This document shows, piece by piece, positions 25,372 to 33,467 of a stretch of 34,651 nucleotides of DNA. A program made the translations under genes and the position numbers. How positions within the stretch are numbered: the stretch's first letter is position 1; every line of letters starts with the position of its first letter. Below the pieces are notes generated by a model that saw only the letters and a list, made by a program, of their open reading frames with translations, did not search any database and was not told where the DNA came from. The DNA lies in contig WJIJ01000174.1 of NCBI GenBank assembly GCA_014730345.1, positions 1 to 34,651 on the forward strand, read 5' to 3'. The stretch comes from Candidatus Zixiibacteriota bacterium (lineage in GTDB: Bacteria; Zixibacteria; MSB-5A5; UM-FILTER-46-8).

Positions 25372-26486
25372 AGCTGATCCGCTTTTTTGCTCGTTAATAA
25401 ACGAGTGCCCAGTTTCAGGGCATCATTGAGTACTTCCCGCATCTCAGGCGTGGTATTCTCAAGCTGTTCCTTGACAACTTCGATAAACTGCCCGGTTATG
25501 GTTACCGAGGGATGGTTATTCAAAAGCTTTTCCAAATTCTGCGATTCGGTCAGATCTTCCACCCTTATAAAACAGTACCTGTCCTCAAGTTCGGTTTCGA
25601 TCAGCTCGGTATCGAAATTTGTTCCAGGGACCTGTTCGCCGGTAATTCGGCATCTTATTACCGTAGAGTCACCCGAATAAGCTTCCAGTTCTTTTATTAT
25701 ATCTCCGGGAGATAGGATAACGTCGGTACTAAGTTCAATATCCTGCCAGACGGTTTCAGCGACCTTAATTTTCTCGGTAATTATCCCGTCATCATTGATA
25801 TCGACTTTAAGAACATGACCCGCATCTTTCAACCCAAATCGGATAATCTCCGGAGCGCCCGGATAAAATGCCTTCCCGCTTTCCACTTCTTTGTATGAAT
25901 GCCAGTGCCCCAGGGCGATATAATTAAAATTAGAATCTTTTAACTCCTCGGCCTGAATTGGATGGTCATCCTTGGGATTTACTCCGGGTATAACCATGGA
26001 ACCATGGGCTATGGCGACATGGTATTTGCTTAATGAGCTGTCGGCTAACTCCGGGACAGGCGATTGATTTGAATTAGATTGCTGGTTGGGTTTTACCCAG
26101 AAAGTTGTATCCAACTCTTTTAAGGTCAACGGATTTTGCTCCGGTTTCAATACCAGGTGGACATTGGACGGTACTTCACATTCCTTTAAACTGTCCCAAA
26201 TTATCCGTTTTGAGGCGGGGTCATGGGTGCCGGGAATTATCACCGCCGGAATATCACCCAATTTTCCGAGTTCAGAGACCACAAACCGGTATGTCGAACT
26301 GGAAATCCGGGTTGAATCAAAAAGGTCGCCGGCAATTAGCAGGCATTGCGCCTGGTTTTCCAGGGTCAAATCCACAATTTTGCGCAGACAGTTCTTCAGA
26401 TAGGCTCGGATACGGTTTCCGGAGCGTCCGAAGTTCTTGAATTGCATCCCGAGATGGATATCCGCTGTATGTATTATTCTGGGCAC
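25368..26486 (-). CDS. YhaO/SbcD-like metallophosphoesterase (DNA nuclease family)
   Basis: The protein has 372 residues from a GTG start. Calcineurin-like nuclease motifs are TADIHLG (Asp9, His11), IAGDLFDS (Asp54), GTHD at 86-89, AHGSM and LGHWHSY, as in Mre11/SbcD/YhaO proteins. The usual GNHD motif carries Thr in place of Asn (Thr87), a residue that normally helps hold the metal or phosphate. The rest of the family layout continues to a C-terminal domain of about 130 residues. It should form a nuclease complex with the YhaN-like ATPase encoded immediately downstream. No clear promoter was found in the 133 bases before it. Confidence 0.82.
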   Translation of the reverse strand: MPRIIHTADIHLGMQFKNFGRSGNRIRAYLKNCLRKIVDLTLENQAQCLLIAGDLFDSTRISSSTYRFVVSELGKLGDIPAVIIPGTHDPASKRIIWDSLKECEVPSNVHLVLKPEQNPLTLKELDTTFWVKPNQQSNSNQSPVPELADSSLSKYHVAIAHGSMVIPGVNPKDDHPIQAEELKDSNFNYIALGHWHSYKEVESGKAFYPGAPEIIRFGLKDAGHVLKVDINDDGIITEKIKVAETVWQDIELSTDVILSPGDIIKELEAYSGDSTVIRCRITGEQVPGTNFDTELIETELEDRYCFIRVEDLTESQNLEKLLNNHPSVTITGQFIEVVKEQLENTTPEMREVLNDALKLGTRLLTSKKADQL

Positions 26487-26619
26487 GTTTAATCCGTTGA
26501 AAATACCATTATTTCGCCTATTCTTATCATTACTAAATATCGGCTTGTTGGGATAAAACTGTAGGAAAGACCCATTAGATTTTATCTTAAAATATCAAAA
26601 GTAGAATGGGAGGCGGCGA

Positions 26620-26856
26620 TTAATGGCCGCAGGAGCAATTGCCGCAATTTGTGGAAGCGCAATCGCCGCATCCGCACGAAGATGAGGATTTGGTGGTTAT
26701 TCCTCCTGATTTGGACACAAATCCAAAGGCGGATATTAATTTTTCCGTATGGGAAGATTTACATTGAGGACACTCGATATTATTAGAATTATTGGCGCTA
26801 ACCAACTCCTCAAATTTATATCTACATGTGCTACAGTTATATTCGTAAATCGGCAT
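26620..26856 (-). CDS. FmdB-family zinc ribbon protein
   Basis: The protein has 78 residues. The N-terminus MPIYEYNCSTCRYKFEELVS with CPQCKS further on gives a CxxC...CxxC zinc ribbon, the FmdB/CxxC_CXXC_SSSS family. The tail is rich in serine, glycine and cysteine (SCGCGDCASTNCGNCSCGH), as in many relatives. The function of the family is unclear; it was named from a putative formamidase regulator. It is the last gene of the mltD-sppA-fmdB operon, two bases after the sppA stop. Confidence 0.9.
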   Translation of the reverse strand: MPIYEYNCSTCRYKFEELVSANNSNNIECPQCKSSHTEKLISAFGFVSKSGGITTKSSSSCGCGDCASTNCGNCSCGH

Positions 26857-26858
26857 AT

Positions 26859-27758
26859 CTAACGCAGGATATATTCAAGCTGGGGACCGGTTCGAGCCTG
26901 TTGATTTTCTAATATTGCTTGAATAGCGGCAGATGTTTCGGCGATGGTATCCCAGAATGAACGCGTATGCTTTCTTTCCTTGACGGTTGTTGGATCTTCT
27001 TCAATACCAGCCATATCGGCGGCGATTTCGACCGCGTCATAATAATCCCCTAAAACATCAACAAGACCCAATATCTTAGCCCGTTCGCCGCTGAAAATTT
27101 GCCCATGGGCGGCATCGCGTACGGTTTCCACATCCATTCCCCGGCCATCCGCAATCAGCTCTATAAACTTTTCATGGGAGTCATCGATTAAATTCTGGAG
27201 CATCCGCCGCTCCCTTTCAGTGGTCTCCCTGGCAAAATTGCCGACATCTTTGTACTCGCCGGATTTAATTATCTCATAGCGTAAACCAATTTTATCGAGC
27301 AGTTCATCGGCCACCGGATACGAGAGAATGGTACCGATACTGCCGGTTATCGTACCGGGACTGGAGACTATGGTATCGCAGGCGCAGGCAATAAGATAAC
27401 CGCCGGAAGCGGCCACCGAACCAAAATTGGCGACAACGATCAATCCCTTTTCTCGAACCTTCAGAATTTCCTCGTATATTTCAAGGGAAGGTACAACCGC
27501 GCCGCCGGGGCTGTTTATATCCAGGACAACCGCGGGAATATTATCGGATTTTTCGTATTTATTTAACTGGCGGACAATATCCCTGCTATTGTATATCGCG
27601 CCCTGGACTTCCACAATTCCTATCTTATCGCCCAATCCGGTAAATTCTATATCCCCTTCCCCTAAAGAGCCGATAATCGCGAACACAACCAGCAAACCGA
27701 AAACGACGATACTGCCGATTATTATCACGCCTACAACTATGTCTCTTTTATCTGCCAT
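26859..27758 (-). CDS. sppA: Signal peptide peptidase SppA (36K type)
   Basis: The protein has 299 residues. One N-terminal transmembrane helix (about 7-30) anchors a periplasmic serine protease domain. The Ser-Lys dyad is probably Ser118 (SVAASGGYL) and Lys170 (SGEYKDVG). INSPGGAV and SPGTITGSIG are the other family blocks. It degrades leftover signal peptides in the membrane. The single-domain length matches Bacillus- and archaeal-type SppA rather than the double-domain E. coli form. It sits between the lytic transglycosylase gene (six bases upstream) and fmdB. Confidence 0.93.
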   Translation of the reverse strand: MADKRDIVVGVIIIGSIVVFGLLVVFAIIGSLGEGDIEFTGLGDKIGIVEVQGAIYNSRDIVRQLNKYEKSDNIPAVVLDINSPGGAVVPSLEIYEEILKVREKGLIVVANFGSVAASGGYLIACACDTIVSSPGTITGSIGTILSYPVADELLDKIGLRYEIIKSGEYKDVGNFARETTERERRMLQNLIDDSHEKFIELIADGRGMDVETVRDAAHGQIFSGERAKILGLVDVLGDYYDAVEIAADMAGIEEDPTTVKERKHTRSFWDTIAETSAAIQAILENQQARTGPQLEYILR

Positions 27759-27764
27759 AACATT

Positions 27765-29609
27765 TTATCCGGAAGGGGAAATCCTGAGGCGGTCACCGGG
27801 CATTATCTGCCGGTTCATGGAAAGATTATTCAAGCGCCGGATGTCAGAGACGGTAGTGCTGTATCTTCGGGCTATAGACCAGAGCGTGTCGCCTTTTTTG
27901 ACAATATGAACAACAGCTTCTCCAGAGGACTCATTTCCTGAATCGGTTACTTTCAAAACATCTCCGGGGTAAACCTTCGGATTTCTACCGGAGAGGTTGT
28001 TCATTTGTTTAAGCTTGGTAACCGTGGTTCCGAACCTGCGGGCGATTTCCCAAAGCGAATCTCCCCTGCGGACAGTATAATTTCCATCCTTGGTCTTAAT
28101 CGGTTTACGGTATCGGCTCGATGAAGCAGTACTGGCTGGTTTTTTATAACCCGCGGGCACTGGTATCAACAGTTTTTGCCCGGCATAGATCCTGCTCCTG
28201 GAAGATAGTTTATTGGAGCTGGCTATAGCGGACATACGAACACCGTATCGCTGGGCGATTGTCGATAAGGTTTCGCCCCGCCGCACCCGATGGGTTATCC
28301 AGTTGGTAGTTTTTTCGCCGGGAAGCGAAGCGTAAATTTGGGCGAAAGTTTCCTTATATCCGGCGGGTACCCTCAACTGGTAATTACTAAAGTTGGGCGG
28401 GGTTACTCCACGCATCAGTTCCGGATTCAAATCTTTCAACTGCTGGTAAGATACGTCCATCTTTTCGGCGAGTTTGCTTAAACTTATTACCTTATCGACG
28501 GTTACAGTTTCAAAAGAGATAGGTTCCATATACTCAACATCGCCATAACCGTATTTATCCGGGTCTTTGGCGATAATAGTCGCGGCCATGTAAAGCGGTA
28601 CATAGTTCATGGTCTGCCGTTTCAGCCGAAGTTTCCAAAAGTCGTTAGTTCCCATACGTTTAATTGTACGGGAAACGCGCCCTTCACCGCCGTTGTAGGC
28701 CGCCAAAGCAAGTTTCCAATCGCCGAATTTGCCGTATAGAAATTTAAGATATTTGCAAGCGGCGTGGGTTGACTTAACGAAATCGCGCCTTTCATCATAC
28801 CACCAGTTGCGGTTTAAACCATATAGTTTCCCCGTAGATGAAATAAACTGCCACGGGCCGGAAGCGCGGGCATAAGAATAAGCCCGGGGATTGAATCCTG
28901 ATTCAATAAGGGGCAGGTAAACCAAATCCTCGGGAAGTTCGTACTGCCGGATAATCTCAAGCATCAGGTCTTTATAATGTCCCATTCTCGACAGGTATAA
29001 TCCGAAATGTTTTCTGCCCACCGTCTGCAGGTAAACCAGCGAATTCTCCACCCTCTCGTTGAATTCGATAGGCATATCATAAACAACAGAATCCGGTTCT
29101 TCTAACCTGGCGGCCGTAAGCGATTCACGCAGGGATTTGAAGTTTTTGATATCCGAGAATAGTTCTATGAAGGCATTATGGGAGCTTTCATTGGAAAGAA
29201 TCCCCAGGGATGTCAAGGTAAACCTGTAATCCTGCTCAATTTCATTGAGAAGGGTGTTGAAACGCGTATTAACGCCATTGGAATCGGCGGTAACATCGAT
29301 TTCGGAGAGTATCTCTAATGATTTTTCGAAATTTTTCTGGGCGGTTTCCCATTCGCCTTCTCGATTGGCATTAACACCCAGCGCGTAATAATACTCGGCG
29401 AGGTCAAGTGAGTAGCGCAATTCCTCCAACTCGTCTCCGGTTACTACTTGTTCAGGAGTGATTACCGGTTCGAGTTTCGGCCTGGGAGTATCCTGGGTCA
29501 GGGTTTTCTTGCTGTTGGGATTAACCGGAGTACAGCCAGTTATGAATGCAATTATCAGGAACGGGATAAATAATGAGTATAAACAAATCTTTTTATTACC
29601 GGTCAACAT
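27765..29609 (-). CDS. MltD-like membrane-bound lytic murein transglycosylase with LysM repeats
   Basis: The protein has 614 residues. It is a lipoprotein: the lipobox FITGC places the lipidated cysteine at residue 26. The SLT (family 1) catalytic domain covers about 215-345, with the likely catalytic Glu236 in LPLIESGFNPRAYS, then GPWQFIS and ALAAYNGGEGRV. A degenerate LysM-like segment at about 370-425 is followed by three clear LysM units (about 438-485, 515-560 and 567-612), each starting VRRGETL, VRRGDSL or VKKGDTL. It cleaves peptidoglycan to 1,6-anhydro products while bound to the envelope. It is the first gene of the operon, with a good promoter 22 bases upstream and no obvious ribosome site. 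Confidence 0.92.
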   Translation of the reverse strand: MLTGNKKICLYSLFIPFLIIAFITGCTPVNPNSKKTLTQDTPRPKLEPVITPEQVVTGDELEELRYSLDLAEYYYALGVNANREGEWETAQKNFEKSLEILSEIDVTADSNGVNTRFNTLLNEIEQDYRFTLTSLGILSNESSHNAFIELFSDIKNFKSLRESLTAARLEEPDSVVYDMPIEFNERVENSLVYLQTVGRKHFGLYLSRMGHYKDLMLEIIRQYELPEDLVYLPLIESGFNPRAYSYARASGPWQFISSTGKLYGLNRNWWYDERRDFVKSTHAACKYLKFLYGKFGDWKLALAAYNGGEGRVSRTIKRMGTNDFWKLRLKRQTMNYVPLYMAATIIAKDPDKYGYGDVEYMEPISFETVTVDKVISLSKLAEKMDVSYQQLKDLNPELMRGVTPPNFSNYQLRVPAGYKETFAQIYASLPGEKTTNWITHRVRRGETLSTIAQRYGVRMSAIASSNKLSSRSRIYAGQKLLIPVPAGYKKPASTASSSRYRKPIKTKDGNYTVRRGDSLWEIARRFGTTVTKLKQMNNLSGRNPKVYPGDVLKVTDSGNESSGEAVVHIVKKGDTLWSIARRYSTTVSDIRRLNNLSMNRQIMPGDRLRISPSG

Positions 29610-29630
29610 ATTAACTGCTTTGAATTACAG

Positions 29631-29660
29631 TATATAAGATATGAAGAGCGATATTGTCAA
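29631..29660 (-). promoter_or_regulatory. Sigma70-type promoter of the mltD-sppA-fmdB operon
   Basis: On the minus strand: TTGACA (29655-29660), an 18-base spacer and TATATA (29631-29636). Transcription would begin about 15 bases before the ATG, leaving room for almost no leader, which fits the lack of a Shine-Dalgarno sequence. Confidence 0.7.
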
Positions 29661-29799
29661 GCGCAATCGGAATCATTTTCATTATTAATATCGGCAATCA
29701 ACTCTTTCTCCTGCATCCTAAAGCGCAACCGATTTAAAGAAGCCGTTTAATTAACAAATTCCTCATATTTCGGCAGGTTTGTCCGGAAGCGGGATTTAG

Positions 29800-29834
29800 A
29801 TTTTCCGGCACACCGGCACGGGAATCCGGAAAAT
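29800..29834. repeat. Inverted repeat downstream of yceI, possible weak terminator
   Basis: ATTTTCCGG (29800-29808) and CCGGAAAAT (29826-29834) form a perfect 9-bp stem with a 17-base loop just after the yceI-like stop codon. The stem has A/T ends, but no long T-run follows on the minus strand, so termination is uncertain. Confidence 0.4.
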
Positions 29835-29856
29835 AAGTTCAAACCAAACCGCGGGA

Positions 29857-30447
29857 TTATTTCTTTGCCGCCTGGATATTGAGCTCGATTTCTACTTCGT
29901 CGCTGACAACCAGGCCGCCGGAATCAAGAGATTTGCTCCAGCTAACATTATAGTCCTGGCGGTTTACAGTCATTTCGGCTTTAAGAGCTATAACCTCTTT
30001 GCCATATGGATTTGTTATTTTCCCCTTGAATTCGAAAGGCAGTCTGATTTCCTTTGTAACTCCGCCCATAGTGAAATCACCAACAGCGTAATAATTGGAG
30101 CCTTCCCTGACTACTTTGTTACTCTCAAATTTAATCTCGGGGTACTTTTCTACATTGAAGAAATCGGCGCTCCGCAGATGAGCATCTCTTTTTTCATTAC
30201 CGGTATCGATACTGGCTGTTTGAATTGTGCCCATGAATTTGGAATTTGTTATATCATTTTCATCGAAATGAATTGTACCCGAAAATTCGTTAAATTTGCC
30301 GGAAACCTCACTAATAACGAGGTGAGTAACGGTAAACTCAACCGTTGAATGAGCGTTGTCAACTACGTATTCATCAGTTGCCGCCCACGCCGGAACAGTC
30401 AATAGCAAACCGGCGATAATTACAAAAGCTGTTTTCTTCCTGAACAT
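29857..30447 (-). CDS. YceI-family periplasmic protein
   Basis: The protein has 196 residues from ATG 30447, chosen because GGAGGACAAT lies directly before it; the in-frame ATG at 30459 does not have this. A signal peptide (residues 1-22, ending AWA) leads into the lipocalin-like YceI domain, with DNAHSTVEFTVTHLVISEVSG, HLRSADFFNVEKYPEI and the C-terminal NRQDYNVSW block. Family members bind polyisoprenoid-type lipids in the periplasm; a base-induced role is known in E. coli. It has its own ribosome site and lies downstream of the lepB terminator, so it is likely monocistronic. No certain promoter was found. Confidence 0.93.
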   Translation of the reverse strand: MFRKKTAFVIIAGLLLTVPAWAATDEYVVDNAHSTVEFTVTHLVISEVSGKFNEFSGTIHFDENDITNSKFMGTIQTASIDTGNEKRDAHLRSADFFNVEKYPEIKFESNKVVREGSNYYAVGDFTMGGVTKEIRLPFEFKGKITNPYGKEVIALKAEMTVNRQDYNVSWSKSLDSGGLVVSDEVEIELNIQAAKK

Positions 30448-30555
30448 ATTGTCCTCCAATAAATAAAGTAATTCAATCGGTATATTACCCGTTCATTTGT
30501 CGAGATTAATAACGGCATTCATACGGATTTAGTTCCCCCGATAAACCGATGCAAT

Positions 30556-30579
30556 AAAAAAGCCGCCCTTTCAGACGGC
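30556..30579 (-). terminator. Intrinsic terminator after lepB
   Basis: On the minus strand: GCCGTC, a 6-base loop, and GGCGGC (one G-T pair), followed by six T residues. It closes the rseP-lepB transcript 25 bases after the lepB stop. Confidence 0.8.
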
Positions 30580-30603
30580 CTGGAAAATAAATATATATTA
30601 ATA

Positions 30604-31338
30604 TTACTCTATAATATTTCCGATTCTTCCCCAGCGCACTCTTTCCGGAAAATGCCATACATTGTAGCCCAGTAAAAGCGGGAACGACAACGGATTGGAA
30701 AGATTTAAATCAGGGGCGTTATCATCGGGGGCCCAGGACCAGTGGATTACCATGGCTTCGCCGAGTACCAGCCTGCGGTCGAGAAAACCCCAGAACCGGG
30801 AATCCGCGGAATTATCCCTGTTGTCACCCATCATAAAAAGCATACCTTTAGGTACTTTGATAGCGGGCATATTATCTCGAATAGTCCGGCCGCCCGGCGG
30901 GATTATCCTGGAATCTGTATGTTTGCTCTCAGGTGGATCGGGAAATACCTCACCGTCAACATAAACCACTTTATCTTTGATTTCCACGACCTGCCCCTCG
31001 GTGGCTACAACCCTTTTAATATAGTTCAAATCCGGATTCTTTGGATATTTGAATATTACGATATCCCCCGGTTCCGGTTCATCTATAGCCGGCAGTCGTA
31101 GATCGACAAAGGGTATCGGCAATCGCATGCCATAGACGAACTTATTAGCCAGCAGGAAATCGCCGACCAGCAGAGTATCCTCCATGGAACCCGATGGTAT
31201 CTTGTATGCTTCAACTATGGAAGTTTTAATTACGAGGGCGAGAATAATCGCTATTCCGAGTGATTGGGTATATTCCCATACTACTTCGGTGAAGCCCTTT
31301 TTTACTTTTGGTTTGGCTTTTTTCTTGAAAAGAACCAT
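30604..31338 (-). CDS. lepB: Signal peptidase I
   Basis: The protein has 244 residues. After a lysine-rich start, a single transmembrane helix (about 27-40) leads to the catalytic domain. The Ser-Lys dyad is visible: Ser51 in PSGSMEDTL and Lys108 in NYIKRVVA. Box E MGDNRDNSADSRFWGF is complete. It removes signal peptides from exported proteins at the outer face of the inner membrane. AAAGGA precedes the ATG. It follows rseP by 29 bases, so the two membrane proteases are co-transcribed. Confidence 0.96.
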   Translation of the reverse strand: MVLFKKKAKPKVKKGFTEVVWEYTQSLGIAIILALVIKTSIVEAYKIPSGSMEDTLLVGDFLLANKFVYGMRLPIPFVDLRLPAIDEPEPGDIVIFKYPKNPDLNYIKRVVATEGQVVEIKDKVVYVDGEVFPDPPESKHTDSRIIPPGGRTIRDNMPAIKVPKGMLFMMGDNRDNSADSRFWGFLDRRLVLGEAMVIHWSWAPDDNAPDLNLSNPLSFPLLLGYNVWHFPERVRWGRIGNIIE

Positions 31339-31367
31339 CTACGAATCCTTTAATTCAAATTTCATGT

Positions 31368-32435
31368 TTAACGGAAAAACCTGGCGATGTCATTATAAGT
31401 AACCACTATCATCAAAAGAAGAAGGAGAGCCATCCCGATTTGCTGAATGACCATCCGTTTACTCATCGACAATGGTCTGCCCCGGACTTTCTCTATGGCC
31501 AGAAATACGAGGTGTCCGCCATCGAGCACCGGTATTGGCAGAATGTTAAGAACGCCGAGATTTACTGAGAGAAACGCGGTGAAAAACAATAAGCTCGAAA
31601 AACCCTGGCTGGCGGTTTGACCGGCGACCTGGGCAATCAATAGCGGCCCGCCTACATTATCCAATGAAATCGAGGCCGTAACCAGCCCCTTAAGAAAGCC
31701 CAATATTTCCATTATCCAGCTACCGAAAGTAGCGCTGGCCTGTCTCATCGATGAGAAAAATCCCAGTGGTACAGTTTCGGTGGGCAATCCCACGCCGATC
31801 ATACCCACGGTTTTCTTCTCGCCGTTTTCATCCATAACCTCTTCGGAAATAGTGGTTATGGTGGCGATATGGGATTCACCATCGCGAAGCCATTTAACCA
31901 CCACGGGCTGGGCAACATGGTTATGGATAATCTCGGCCATCTCCGGAAAGGTCGAAACCGATTGGCCGTTTATAGCAACGACTTCATCGCCGGGCATTAT
32001 ACCGGCCTCCTGGGCGGGTCCGCCGGGAACCATTGAATCGATAACGGTGGAATCGCTGTTAGGCACCACCATCCCTGAGAAGAAAAAGACTACCCATAAA
32101 AGTATTACTGCGGTGATGAAATTCATCACGGGGCCCGCGGCTATAATCGCCGCCCTGGCGCCTACTGATTTTGATTGAAATTCGTAAGGTTCGCCTTTAA
32201 TATCCTCTTCGTCCGGATTCTCTCCGGCCATTTTAACATAACCGCCGAATGGAATCCATGATATACAATACTCGGTGTCTCCCCTTTGAAAACCGATCAT
32301 CTTGGGCGGATAACCGAGGGAGAAACGTTCCACCTTAACGCCCGCTCTTTTGGCAATTATAAAATGGCCAAACTCATGGACGAAAATTAGCAGTCCCAAT
32401 ACGAATATAAACGCAAGAATTGTTGTTAGTAACAT
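31368..32435 (-). CDS. rseP: RseP-type site-2 intramembrane zinc metalloprotease
   Basis: The protein has 355 residues. The zinc motif HEFGH (His20, Glu21, His24) is in the first transmembrane helix, and NILPIPVLDGGHL near residue 302 gives the third ligand region. One PDZ domain lies at about 120-190 (VPGGPAQEAGIMPGDEVVAINGQ). The single PDZ and length fit the shorter RasP-type proteins rather than the two-PDZ E. coli form. It cuts transmembrane segments, for example of anti-sigma factors. AAGGA lies before the ATG, and a strong promoter lies about 145 bases upstream with a hairpin in the leader. Confidence 0.94.
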   Translation of the reverse strand: MLLTTILAFIFVLGLLIFVHEFGHFIIAKRAGVKVERFSLGYPPKMIGFQRGDTEYCISWIPFGGYVKMAGENPDEEDIKGEPYEFQSKSVGARAAIIAAGPVMNFITAVILLWVVFFFSGMVVPNSDSTVIDSMVPGGPAQEAGIMPGDEVVAINGQSVSTFPEMAEIIHNHVAQPVVVKWLRDGESHIATITTISEEVMDENGEKKTVGMIGVGLPTETVPLGFFSSMRQASATFGSWIMEILGFLKGLVTASISLDNVGGPLLIAQVAGQTASQGFSSLLFFTAFLSVNLGVLNILPIPVLDGGHLVFLAIEKVRGRPLSMSKRMVIQQIGMALLLLLMIVVTYNDIARFFR

Positions 32436-32456
32436 AGTTTCCTATCCTTAGAGAAT

Positions 32457-32482
32457 TTAAGGGTTGAACCAATAACCCTTAA
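32457..32482 (-). repeat. Hairpin in the rseP leader
   Basis: TTAAGGGTT (32457-32465) and AACCCTTAA (32474-32482) form a perfect 9-bp inverted repeat with an 8-base loop, 21 bases upstream of the rseP ATG. It has no T-run after it, so it may affect translation or mRNA stability, or be an operator. Confidence 0.45.
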
Positions 32483-32578
32483 GTTCTGTTCCTTGAATAT
32501 TACGAATTGAATATACAATTGTTCGTATATATTTTCGGAACTACAATCGCAACACTTAAATACGCCTGCTATTAATAA

Positions 32579-32607
32579 ATAATAGATACAGGCGGTACTA
32601 ATGTCAA
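32579..32607 (-). promoter_or_regulatory. Sigma70-type promoter of rseP-lepB
   Basis: On the minus strand: TTGACA (32602-32607), exactly 17 bases, then TATTAT (32579-32584), one mismatch to consensus. It lies just downstream of the cyclophilin gene, so rseP-lepB has its own transcription start and a leader of about 135 bases. Confidence 0.8.
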
Positions 32608-32638
32608 GCCAGTTTAATTTGAGAAATCCAACCAAATA

Positions 32639-33247
32639 TTACGAACTTTGTTTTTCGTAGATTTTTATTATATGTATATTTTCCACCGGCTTATCCCTTG
32701 CTCCGCGCTTTACCGACGCTATTTTCTTAGCTACATCCAGACCGGAGACCAATTGGCCGAAAACAACATACTGGCCGTCAAGGTTTTGAAGGCGGTCGAG
32801 AGCGATGTAGAACTGGCTTCCCGCCGAGTTGGGATCCGGAGTACGGGCCATTGCCACCGCTCCGGGCATGTGCAATTTCTCATTAACTTCGAAATCTATC
32901 GTATATCCGGGACCGCCCCTGCCCTCTCCTGTCGGATCGCCGCCCTGGATGATCACGCCGGGAATTACCCGGTGCCAGGTTAAACCATCGTAAAAGCCTT
33001 CACGGACAAGATAGAGAAAATTGGTGGCGGTCATGGGGCTTTCCTTGAGGAAAAGCTCCATCTCCATATTACCCATATCGGTTTCGATAATCAGATGAGG
33101 ATTTTCATCCATAACGTATGGTTCGTCGGGCTTAGTATACGCCGGGGCTTTTTCAGCCTTTTCCCCTTGCTGATCCGAATCTCCGCAGGATAGCATAAAT
33201 AATCCACCGAAAATTAACATAAATACTGCCAGTACTAATTTACGCAT
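32639..33247 (-). CDS. Cyclophilin-type peptidyl-prolyl cis-trans isomerase, lipoprotein
   Basis: The protein has 202 residues. A signal peptide ends in MLSC, with lipidated Cys21. After a charged linker (about 22-48) the cyclophilin domain has WHRVIPGVIIQGGDPTG (catalytic Arg), AMARTPDPNSAGSQFYI and LDGQYVVFGQLVSG. The loops are short, as in bacterial PpiA/PpiB. It would assist folding of envelope proteins as a lipoprotein. TGGAGGAAA precedes the ATG. A possible promoter lies 35 bases upstream. Confidence 0.94.
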   Translation of the reverse strand: MRKLVLAVFMLIFGGLFMLSCGDSDQQGEKAEKAPAYTKPDEPYVMDENPHLIIETDMGNMEMELFLKESPMTATNFLYLVREGFYDGLTWHRVIPGVIIQGGDPTGEGRGGPGYTIDFEVNEKLHMPGAVAMARTPDPNSAGSQFYIALDRLQNLDGQYVVFGQLVSGLDVAKKIASVKRGARDKPVENIHIIKIYEKQSS

Positions 33248-33281
33248 TTTTCCTCCATTACTTATTACCTTATTTTTGCTA

Positions 33282-33310
33282 ATACTAAACTATAGGGATG
33301 GAAACTTCAA
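33282..33310 (-). promoter_or_regulatory. Possible promoter of the cyclophilin lipoprotein gene
   Basis: On the minus strand: TTGAAG (33305-33310), 17 bases, then TAGTAT (33282-33287), four of six matches in each box. Confidence 0.45.
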
Positions 33311-33354
33311 GGCAATTGTAATCTTTTTGCACAGGGGCGCATGTGTAATATCGA

Positions 33355-33383
33355 TTGACAAAATTGTGAAATAGCTGTATAAT
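33355..33383 (+). promoter_or_regulatory. Perfect consensus sigma70 promoter of the TPR lipoprotein gene
   Basis: TTGACA (33355-33360), exactly 17 bases, then TATAAT (33378-33383). Every base of both boxes matches consensus. The leader to the ATG at 33468 is about 78 bases, and GAGGAG with 5-base spacing is the ribosome site. Confidence 0.9.
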
Positions 33384-33467
33384 TCAATTATAACGGTAGG
33401 ATATGTAAAAACGTTATTCATTAAACTCAGGGTTAAAATTTGAAAATAAAATTTTTGAGGAGTAAAT

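Noticed and set aside
26487-26619. Search for a terminator or promoter between yhaO and fmdB
   Set aside because: Only AT-rich, imperfect palindromes were found; no convincing stem with T-run and no paired -35/-10 boxes.
26620-26700. Cysteine/glycine/serine-rich tail of the FmdB protein as a possible metallothionein-like or frameshifted end
   Set aside because: Such low-complexity tails are common in this zinc ribbon family.
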